From Rhizobacter sp. (GTDB taxonomy: Bacteria; Pseudomonadota; Gammaproteobacteria; Burkholderiales; Burkholderiaceae_C): a DNA stretch of 19,493 bases. A model generated the notes under the pieces. The model ran no database searches, was not told the DNA's origin, and saw nothing but the letters and a program-made list of their open reading frames with translations. The stretch covers positions 1-19,493 of the forward strand of contig JACMKJ010000536.1 in assembly GCA_014380155.1 (NCBI GenBank), read 5' to 3'. Shown here piece after piece: positions 13,915 through 19,493 of the stretch. The position numbers and the translations under genes were made by a program. Each line of letters begins with the position of its first letter. Positions within the stretch are counted from its first letter, which is position 1.

Positions 13915-15244
13915 GGAACCTCAGCTCGAAGCAACTGCCGCCGCCTTCGCGCGCGGTGCAACGCACGCTGCCGCCATGCCGCTCGGCAATCTGCTTGACC
14001 AGGCTCAGCCCCAACCCCACGCCACCGGCCTGTTCGGCGTGGCCGGGCAAACGGTAAAACGCCTCGAAGATGCGCTCGCGCTGCGCCTCGGGAACACCGG
14101 GGCCACGGTCGCACACCTGCACCGAAGCCTGGTTGCCCTGGGCCGCCACCAGCACGACCACGTCGTCGCCGGCATAACGGCGGGCGTTTTCCAGCAGGTT
14201 GCGCAAGGCGCGGCGCAACAAGCGCTCGTCGCCGGGCACGGTGACTGAAGCACCGTCGACCGCAGCGTCGACCCGCGCGCCCTCTTCGGCGGCGAGTGCC
14301 AGCAGGTCGACCGGGTCACGCCGGTCGACGCGTTGCACGGCGTCGAGCCGGCTGGCGAGCAACACCTCTTCGACCAGCGCATCGAGCTCAGCCACGTTGG
14401 TGTCGATCTCGCGCTTCAAGCGCTGCTGTTGTTCAGGCGATGCGTCGTCGAGCATCGACACCGCCATCTTCATGCGCGCCAGCGGCGAGCGCAGCTCGTG
14501 GCTCGCATTGGCCAACAACGACTGGTGCGAGCGCACCAGCGTTTCAACACGCTCGGCGGCCAGGTTGAAGCTCGCTGCCACGGCTGCGACCTCGTCGCGG
14601 CCCGACACCTCCACACGGTGGTGAAGCTCGCCGGCACCAAACTGCTCCACCCCTTTTTTGAGCGCCTGCAAGCGACGTGTCAGGTGGCGCACGGCGGGCC
14701 AGGCGCCGGCGGCCACGGCAATGAACAACAGCACCAGCACCACCACCGGGCCGATGCCACGCTGCCAGGCCGCTGGTATGAAGGGAGTGTCGGGCCCAGG
14801 CAGGCCGCGGTCGCCGGCTTCGCGTGGGCCAGCCCCGCCCGGCCCGCGCATGCCCTTGCGCAAGCCGGGGCGCATCACCCACAGCGTGCGGCCATCGTCG
14901 AGGCGAATGGAAAACTGGCGCCCACCGCCGCCTTCGGCGATACGCCGCAGAAACGACTCCGACGCCACGATGCGCTGACCCCGCACGTCATCCAGCGCCA
15001 GGGGCACACGCAGGCGCTGCGACCAGTCGAGCAAGGCTGCGGATTGATCGGCCACCGGCGCATCGATGCCCGGCAGCGAACGCTGGATCAGGTCACCCCA
15101 GGCCGCCATGCGGTCGGACACGGCCGACTCGGTGTTCTGCCGCTCCTGCTCGATCTGGCGCTGGAACAGCCAGCCCGAACCGAAGGCAAACAGCAACAAC
15201 ACGGCAACTACCGTAAGGTAGATCCGCAGCGTGAGCGTCCTCAT
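13904..15244 (-). CDS. Sensor histidine kinase (EnvZ/CpxA-like), two-component system
   Basis: A 446-residue membrane kinase. Segments: TM1 about 8-27, a periplasmic domain about 28-163, TM2 about 164-183, HAMP about 184-236. The dimerisation/phosphoacceptor box is ANASHELRSPLARMK (H249). The ATPase part has the N-box RNLLENARRYA (N353), the G1 box DRGPGVP (D379 onwards), the F-box IFEAFYR and the G2 box GVGLGLSLV. The periplasmic domain ends in a flexible Gly/Pro/Arg-rich stretch (about 128-152). ATGA overlap with the response regulator stop indicates coupled translation. With the Spy/CpxP-like gene just upstream, the arrangement suggests a Cpx-like envelope-stress or metal sensor; the actual signal is not visible. 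Confidence 0.93.
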   Translation of the reverse strand: MRTLTLRIYLTVVAVLLLFAFGSGWLFQRQIEQERQNTESAVSDRMAAWGDLIQRSLPGIDAPVADQSAALLDWSQRLRVPLALDDVRGQRIVASESFLRRIAEGGGGRQFSIRLDDGRTLWVMRPGLRKGMRGPGGAGPREAGDRGLPGPDTPFIPAAWQRGIGPVVVLVLLFIAVAAGAWPAVRHLTRRLQALKKGVEQFGAGELHHRVEVSGRDEVAAVAASFNLAAERVETLVRSHQSLLANASHELRSPLARMKMAVSMLDDASPEQQQRLKREIDTNVAELDALVEEVLLASRLDAVQRVDRRDPVDLLALAAEEGARVDAAVDGASVTVPGDERLLRRALRNLLENARRYAGDDVVVLVAAQGNQASVQVCDRGPGVPEAQRERIFEAFYRLPGHAEQAGGVGLGLSLVKQIAERHGGSVRCTAREGGGSCFELRFPRA

Positions 15245-15957
15245 TCCGCGCTGTCGTCCGCGTCCTGCTTCTTGGCGAACACATAGCCCGCGCCGCGCAC
15301 GGTGAGCACACGGCGCGGCGCCTTGGGGTCGTCCTCGATGACCGCGCGGATGCGCGAGATGTGTACGTCGATCGAGCGGTCAAAGGCTTCGAGCGGGTGG
15401 CCCTTGAGCAGGTCCATGATCTGGTCGCGCGAGAGCACACGGCCCGGGCTTTGCGCCAGCACCACCAGCAGGTCGAACTGGTGGCTGGTGAGGTCGCAGG
15501 GCTGGTTGCCCAAACGGGCCACGCGGGCGCCCAGGTCAATCTCCAGCCGGCCGAAGCGCAACACCTCGTCGGCCGCCGCCGCCGGCGAAGCGCGGCGCAG
15601 CAAGGCTTTCACCCGGGCGAGCAACTCACGCGGCTCGAAGGGCTTGGGCAGGTAATCGTCGGCGCCGAGTTCCAGGCCGACGATGCGGTCCATGGGCTCG
15701 CCACGCGCCGTCAGCATCAGCAGTGGGAGCTGCCGCGTGCGTGGGTTGCCGCGTAGCTCGCGGCACAAGTCGAGGCCGTCGCCATCGGGCAGCATGAGGT
15801 CAAGCACCAGCGCGTCGTAAGCCTCGCCTGCCAGTCTTTCGCGACCCTGGGCCAGCGAGCCCGCCACCTCGACCTTGTAGCCCGAGCCACGCAGGTAGTC
15901 GCCCACCATCGCCGAAAGGCGGGCATCGTCATCGATCAACAGCAGGCGAGCACTCAT
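15241..15957 (-). CDS. OmpR/PhoB-family response regulator (CpxR-like)
   Basis: A 238-residue DNA-binding regulator. The receiver domain has the acidic pocket IDDD (8-11), phospho-acceptor D53 (in LVLDLMLPDGDG), T83 and K105 (KPFEPREL). The C-terminal winged helix ends in the typical DVHISRIR... and VRGAGYVF blocks. The start is set at the ATG at 15957 (MSARLLLIDDD); the longer frame to 16029 has no homology. It is the partner of the kinase at 13904-15244, which it overlaps by 4 bp. A CpxR-like GTAAA-N5-GTGAA repeat is found upstream of the spy-like gene, a possible target of this protein. Confidence 0.94.
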   Translation of the reverse strand: MSARLLLIDDDARLSAMVGDYLRGSGYKVEVAGSLAQGRERLAGEAYDALVLDLMLPDGDGLDLCRELRGNPRTRQLPLLMLTARGEPMDRIVGLELGADDYLPKPFEPRELLARVKALLRRASPAAAADEVLRFGRLEIDLGARVARLGNQPCDLTSHQFDLLVVLAQSPGRVLSRDQIMDLLKGHPLEAFDRSIDVHISRIRAVIEDDPKAPRRVLTVRGAGYVFAKKQDADDSAE

Positions 15958-15980
15958 GGCAGCGGCGTCCTCAGGTGAAC

Positions 15981-16007
15981 CCCCGCGGCGCAGCAGCTGC
16001 CGCGGGG
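15981..16007. other. Perfect 9-bp hairpin between the spy-like gene and the response regulator gene
   Basis: CCCCGCGGC (15981-15989) and GCCGCGGGG (15999-16007) with a 9-nt loop. There is no T-run on either strand. In the same transcript it would separate a probably abundant periplasmic protein mRNA from the regulator mRNA, so it could stop or slow readthrough or stabilise the 3' end. Confidence 0.5.
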
Positions 16008-16041
16008 CCAAAACTGAATCAGAACACACAGCCGACCCGCC

Positions 16042-16602
16042 TTACTTGCTGGGGGCACTGGTGTCGCCACGGCGCTGCATGTGCTCCTGCCGCTTTTGCG
16101 CACGCTGCTTCATCATTTCGCCCAGCTTCATGCGCTGATCGGGCGTGAGCACGGCGCTGATCTCGAGCATGGCTTGCGTCATGCGCTTGCTGGACTGGTC
16201 GTGCTGAGCCAAACGTTGCTGCCTCAGGGTTTCCACGGCCCGCGCATCGACCACCGGGGCGGTGAACAGCGCCAGGCCCTGCTCACGCTGGCCGCGCGAA
16301 GCGTCACGCTGTGCCTTCATGTCGGCAGCAGCCGTTTGGGCAATCTGCTTGATCTGCGTGCGTTGTGCGTCGCTGGCGTTGACGCTGTCGAGCATGCGAT
16401 CCAGGCCGCGGCCCATGTGGCCACCATGGCCCATGAACATGCCGTAGCCACCTCGGTCGCCGCCACCGCGCGGGCCGTGGTCGTGTGCCCAGGCCGACAC
16501 GGCCAGCGTGCCGGCCACCGCCACCATCAGGCCAAGCACCATGCGTCGGATGCCGCGTGCGTGCTCGGTGGTCGAAAACTTGGACGTCGTTGCTTGAACC
16601 AT
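16042..16602 (-). CDS. Spy/CpxP-family periplasmic protein (LTxxQ motif)
   Basis: A 186-residue exported protein. An N-terminal hydrophobic segment (about 21-38, ending SAWAHDH) looks like a signal peptide, with a longer than usual 20-residue N-region. A Gly/His/Met-rich stretch follows (about 40-66). The rest is almost all helix with a clear LTPDQ (152-156) and a degenerate first repeat near 74-84. These are the marks of Spy/CpxP chaperones, which buffer unfolded periplasmic proteins or restrain a Cpx-type kinase. Metal-binding relatives such as CnrX/ZraP are also possible given the His/Met stretch. The ATG at 16602 follows AAGGAG (complement of 16609-16614) at 6 nt. The gene is the first of a probable operon with the response regulator and kinase, 84 bp upstream of the regulator. 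Confidence 0.82.
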   Translation of the reverse strand: MVQATTSKFSTTEHARGIRRMVLGLMVAVAGTLAVSAWAHDHGPRGGGDRGGYGMFMGHGGHMGRGLDRMLDSVNASDAQRTQIKQIAQTAAADMKAQRDASRGQREQGLALFTAPVVDARAVETLRQQRLAQHDQSSKRMTQAMLEISAVLTPDQRMKLGEMMKQRAQKRQEHMQRRGDTSAPSK

Positions 16603-16682
16603 CTCTGACTCCTTGGAAACCTGGACAGGAACGCCCATGAACCTATGGTCGAACACGGGGGTGAAGCGGGGGTGGCTGGGGG

Positions 16683-16697
16683 GTAAAGATGTGTGAA
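16683..16697. promoter_or_regulatory. CpxR-like box GTAAA-N5-GTGAA upstream of the spy-like gene
   Basis: The direct repeat GTAAA GATGT GTGAA matches the E. coli CpxR consensus GTAAA-N5-GTAAA with one mismatch. It lies 81-95 bp upstream of the spy-like start codon in the 192-bp divergent gap. Whether the local regulator uses the same site is inference. The rest of the gap holds the promoter of the first diguanylate cyclase, not clearly recognisable. Confidence 0.45.
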
Positions 16698-16794
16698 CCG
16701 TTGACGACCGTGCACAAACGCCTCAAGGCCACTTGATTTCAGACGATAAGAATTCCACCCGCCATCGCCCGACAACCCCTGCGGCGGCCAACAC

Positions 16795-18015
16795 ATGTCC
16801 AATCCGCCCACCTCCGCTGGCAACGTTGTCCCTCTGCGGCGCCCGGCGGCGCGGGGCGTTGACGTGGCTGGCGCACCAGCGCCGACCCAGGATGCGGCCG
16901 ACGCGCCCGAGGCGGAAGAAGACGGCAAACGCACGTCACAGGATCGCGAGCAACAACGCCGCCTTGCCTGGATGCGCGAGTGCACGGTCATCGCCGCCAG
17001 CTACGCCCAGAACGGGGTTTTCATCGGCCTGTTTGCCCTCACCGGCACGGTCTCCTGGGCAGCTGGTGCCTTGTACGCCATGCCCGGCCTGCTGGCCAGC
17101 GCGGTCGTGGCTTACCTGATCAAGAGCGGCTGGAGTGCGCGCCTCAAAGACGCCAGCATGTCGTCCGTGCACTCCCTGTGCAGTGGCCTGCTGTGCCTGG
17201 TGGGTGTGGCCCTGTTTCCGCAGATGGCATTTGCCTACGCGCTGATGCTGTTCACCGTGTTCATCACCGCCACCTACCGCAACCCCAGGCGCCAGGTGCA
17301 GACCACGCTCGTGGCCGTCAGCCTGCTGTTTGCGGGGCTCACACTGGGTCTCGGGCGCCGGCTGCAGATACCGCACGGCTCAGGGGCCGAACAGTTCCTG
17401 ACCTGGCTGTTCTTCGTGGCCACGCTCGGTCGCTGCGTGATGCTCAGCGTGATCAACGTGCAAAACAACCGCCTGCTGCGCGACCGCGGCCAGAAGATGG
17501 CGGAAACGCTGGTGAAGATCGAGCGCCTGGCCAACCACGACGAGCTCACCGGGGTGCTGAACCGCCGCCGCCTGTTGCAGATCCTGGCCGAAGAAATGGC
17601 CCACACCGACCGCAGCGGCGCACCGGTCAGCGTGGCCTTGTTCGACCTCGACCACTTCAAGACCGTCAACGACACCCTGGGCCACCTGAGCGGAGACCTG
17701 GTGCTCAAGCAGTTCGCCGCCGCCGTACAGGCCCAGGCCCGCACCACCGACCGCTTCGGGCGGTATGGCGGCGAGGAGTTCCTGCTCATCCTCACCGGCG
17801 CCGATGTGGCGCAGGCCGATCAAGCAGTCGAGCGCGCACGCCAAGCCCTCGCCCAGGTCGACTGGAGCAGCGTGGCCCCGGGTCTGCGCATCACCTTCTC
17901 GGCCGGCGTTGCCACCTACCGCGAGAAAGAAAGCGCCGAGCTGTTGCTCGGCCGCGCCGACCTCGGCCTCTACTCGGCCAAGCACGCCGGGCGCAACTGC
18001 ACCCGCGCCGCCTGA
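16795..18015 (+). CDS. Membrane-bound diguanylate cyclase (GGDEF), first of a tandem pair
   Basis: A 406-residue inner-membrane enzyme that makes cyclic di-GMP. A polar, Ala/Pro/Arg-rich N-terminus (1-60) is followed by about five to six membrane segments (about 65-230), a short linker helix and a GGDEF domain (about 240-400). The active-site loop is GGEEF (325-329), and the substrate-contact motif FDLDHFKTVNDTLGH is present, so it should be active. An inhibitory I-site RxxD (RTTD, 316-319) lies exactly five residues before GGEEF, so product inhibition is likely. The membrane part is not a MASE domain I can name. No strong Shine-Dalgarno sequence is seen. It is followed 16 bp later by its paralog and divergent from the spy-like gene. 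Confidence 0.93.
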   Translation: MSNPPTSAGNVVPLRRPAARGVDVAGAPAPTQDAADAPEAEEDGKRTSQDREQQRRLAWMRECTVIAASYAQNGVFIGLFALTGTVSWAAGALYAMPGLLASAVVAYLIKSGWSARLKDASMSSVHSLCSGLLCLVGVALFPQMAFAYALMLFTVFITATYRNPRRQVQTTLVAVSLLFAGLTLGLGRRLQIPHGSGAEQFLTWLFFVATLGRCVMLSVINVQNNRLLRDRGQKMAETLVKIERLANHDELTGVLNRRRLLQILAEEMAHTDRSGAPVSVALFDLDHFKTVNDTLGHLSGDLVLKQFAAAVQAQARTTDRFGRYGGEEFLLILTGADVAQADQAVERARQALAQVDWSSVAPGLRITFSAGVATYREKESAELLLGRADLGLYSAKHAGRNCTRAA

Positions 18016-18031
18016 AGCCGGAGCCGCCGCC

Positions 18032-19171
18032 ATGACCGAGCTGACCCTCGCCTCCACCCAGCACGCCGACCTGGCCGCAGCCGCCCAGAAGAAGCGCAGC
18101 GCGCAGCAGAAGAAAACCGCGCACATGGTGCGCAACTACCACCTGATTGCCGTCAGCTACCTGATCGACGGCGTGGTGCTGGCCCTCTTTCACTTGGCCG
18201 GCACCATCAGCTGGGTGCCGGTGGTGGCCTACACCGCCTCGGGCATGGCGCTGAGCATCATGCTCGCCTGGCTCATCGGCAGCGGCTGGACACAGCGCTT
18301 CAAGGACCCCGGCATCGTGATGGCGCAAACCATCACAGCCCAGATGATCCAGCTCGGGTCGATGTACTTCTTCCCCGAAATCGGCTTCATGTTCGCGCTG
18401 CTGCTCTTCATCGTCTACTCGTCCCTGACGATGCGGCTGGAGGTACGCCAGGCCTTGGTCGCGTGGGGTCTGATCAGCGTCATTTCGGCCGCCGTGCTGG
18501 GCGTCAGCGGCCAGGCCTTGCGCATCCCCGACAGCAATCTGACCGAACAACTGATCTCGATGGCGTTCTTTGCACTCACGCTGTGGCGCTGTATCTGGCT
18601 CGGCGCCTACAACACCGGCATGACGGCGCTGCTGAAAACGCGCGGCACCCAGTTGGCCGCGCTCACCGCCAAGGTCGACCAGCTGGCCCACCGCGACGAG
18701 CTGACCGGGCTGCTCAACCGCCGCAGCCTGCTCGGGTCATTGCACGACGAGCAGCAACGCGCCGCCCGCCAGAAAACGCAGCTGTGCGTGGCCATCCTCG
18801 ATCTCGACAAGTTCAAGTCGGTCAACGACACCTTGGGCCACCTGGCCGGCGACAAGACACTGAAGATCTTCGCCAACACGCTCAGCAGCCTCACCCGCAA
18901 GTCAGACCGTTTCGGCCGCTATGGCGGCGAAGAGTTCCTGCTGATCATGACCGGCACCGGTACCGACACCGCGCTGGTGCCCCTGGAGCGCATGCGAGAG
19001 GCTCTCGCCGACGCCAACTGGAGCGAAGTCGCCCCCGGCTTCGGCATGACCTTCTCGTGCGGCGTCGCATGCTACGAGCCCGGCGAAAGCCTTGAGGCCC
19101 TGTTGCAGCGGGCCGATGAAGCGCTCTACCGCGCCAAGGCCGACGGGCGCAACTGCACAAGGCTCGGGTAA
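18032..19171 (+). CDS. Membrane-bound diguanylate cyclase (GGDEF), second of a tandem pair
   Basis: A 379-residue paralog of the preceding gene. It has a short N-terminus with a Lys/Gln/Ala-rich stretch (18-30), about five to six membrane segments (about 38-205), a helix and a GGDEF domain (about 215-375) with GGEEF (298-302), an LDLDKFKSVNDTLGH substrate motif and an I-site RKSD (289-292). The membrane part shares with its neighbour the GT[IV]SW motif, a SGW then R-x-KD pattern, an FP-x2-x-F motif, a [LR]xIP...EQ stretch and a final L-x-RC. GGAG lies 8 nt before the ATG at 18032. Spacing of 16 bp indicates co-transcription; a strong terminator follows at 19174-19200. The longer open frame upstream to 17765 is a shadow of the first cyclase. 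Confidence 0.94.
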   Translation: MTELTLASTQHADLAAAAQKKRSAQQKKTAHMVRNYHLIAVSYLIDGVVLALFHLAGTISWVPVVAYTASGMALSIMLAWLIGSGWTQRFKDPGIVMAQTITAQMIQLGSMYFFPEIGFMFALLLFIVYSSLTMRLEVRQALVAWGLISVISAAVLGVSGQALRIPDSNLTEQLISMAFFALTLWRCIWLGAYNTGMTALLKTRGTQLAALTAKVDQLAHRDELTGLLNRRSLLGSLHDEQQRAARQKTQLCVAILDLDKFKSVNDTLGHLAGDKTLKIFANTLSSLTRKSDRFGRYGGEEFLLIMTGTGTDTALVPLERMREALADANWSEVAPGFGMTFSCGVACYEPGESLEALLQRADEALYRAKADGRNCTRLG

Positions 19172-19173
19172 AG

Positions 19174-19200
19174 AAAAAGCCCGCACGAAGCGGGCTTTTT
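19174..19200 (+). terminator. Rho-independent terminator of the cyclase pair
   Basis: AAAAAGCCCGC (19174-19184) pairs perfectly with GCGGGCTTTTT (19190-19200) around a 5-nt loop. It begins 3 bp after the stop codon and has a T-run on both strands, so it could work in both directions. Confidence 0.9.
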
Positions 19201-19380
19201 GACTGGAGGAGAGGGAGTCTGTCAAGGGCCGCGGATTTCCTGGGCTGCAGACCACTTCTCGCCCATTCCACCGCTCTTTCCGCCCACTCGCGTCGCAACG
19301 CAAACGGTTGGACACCAACGCAGAACCCGCGGGATGTGCAGGCTCTGCCAGCAGGCCCCACGCCAAGGGCGCCCTTTAGA
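19201..19380. other. Intergenic stretch without a recognisable gene
   Basis: These 180 bp between the terminator and the dnaA-like fragment have open frames on both strands, but none looks like a known protein. No DnaA box (TTATCCACA type), repeat or clear insertion-sequence end was found. Confidence 0.5.
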
Positions 19381-19493
19381 AACCTAGCGGTGACCGTGGC
19401 CGACTTCTACAAGATCAAGGTCGCCGACATGTCCAGCAAGAAGCGCCTGGCCAGAATTGCCCGACCGCGCCAGATCGCCATGTACCTCGCCAA
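19381..19493 (+). pseudogene. dnaA: Orphan DnaA domain IV fragment (runs off the window)
   Basis: From about 19390 the frame reads VTVADFYKIKVADM, then SSKKR and IARPRQIAMYLA. This is the start of DnaA domain IV, the helix-turn-helix that binds DnaA boxes; ARPRQIAMYL is its hallmark. Directly upstream, where DnaA has its domain III ATPase and the linker helix, there is no DnaA-like sequence, only the region after the cyclase terminator. GTG codons at 19390 and 19396 could start translation, but no Shine-Dalgarno sequence is visible. Compared with typical betaproteobacterial DnaA, the stretch after VADM seems diverged in several positions (from memory). The neighbours are not those of the usual dnaA-dnaN locus. 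It could be a remnant of a duplicated dnaA or a small free-standing domain IV protein; the decisive sequence (GGRDHTTV region) lies beyond the window. Confidence 0.7.

Noticed and set aside
17765..18031. Upstream extension of the second cyclase frame
   Set aside because: It lies within the GGDEF region of the first cyclase in another frame; the ATG at 18032 has a proper ribosome binding site.
19201..19380. Possible replication origin near the DnaA-like fragment
   Set aside because: No DnaA boxes, AT-rich unwinding element or dnaN/rpmH neighbours are visible.
1..19493. CRISPR array, tRNA or rRNA genes, complete insertion sequence
   Set aside because: I looked for regular direct repeats, tRNA-like clover-leaf ends and transposase genes with terminal repeats and found none.

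Overview
The window is GC-rich chromosomal DNA from a betaproteobacterium, most likely order Burkholderiales (Comamonadaceae / Rubrivivax-Leptothrix type). I infer this from protein character (LolA, FtsK, the FNR/CRP-type regulator next to trxB, the DUF3717-DUF1289 protein, the extended TrpRS) and from gene order; no rRNA or other marker in the window fixes the genus. Most of it is densely packed housekeeping DNA. I see no tRNA, rRNA, CRISPR array or complete insertion sequence, and no gap without a gene reaches 300 bp.

Layout. (1) 1-173: 5' end of a livH-type permease gene on the minus strand, running off the window. (2) 353-5407, minus strand: a crp/fnr-type regulator, ftsK, lolA and rarA, probably one cluster (ftsK and lolA overlap by 4 bp). 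rarA is split by two in-frame stop codons five codons apart in an otherwise intact frame. (3) 5584-7084, plus strand: trxB, then the ribosomal protein pair rpmB-rpmG with a clear promoter, followed by a cluster of hairpins. (4) 7216-9834, minus strand: a membrane fatty-acid desaturase with an unusual C-terminal extension, and the rRNA methyltransferase gene rsmB. (5) 9857-10717: a small DUF1653 gene (+) convergent with purN (-). (6) 10776-13899, plus strand: trpS with a C-terminal extension, a DUF3717/DUF1289 protein and a MATE exporter; trpS is separated from the next gene by 5 bp and the last two overlap. (7) 13904-16602, minus strand: a Spy/CpxP-like periplasmic protein, an OmpR-type response regulator and a histidine kinase, which look like a Cpx-like envelope-stress or metal-response module. 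A CpxR-type direct repeat lies upstream of the spy-like gene. (8) 16795-19171, plus strand: two tandem paralogous membrane diguanylate cyclases sharing an N-terminal multi-helix domain I cannot assign, ending in a strong terminator. (9) 19381 to the end: an orphan piece coding for the DNA-binding domain IV of DnaA, with no DnaA ATPase domain in front of it.

What stands out: the double stop in rarA, the orphan dnaA fragment, the transposase-like tail on the desaturase, the tandem cyclases with a shared unnamed sensor, and several palindromes in divergent or convergent intergenic gaps. Nothing in the window is clearly a new defence or mobile system. Family assignments come from reading motifs; no database search was run.
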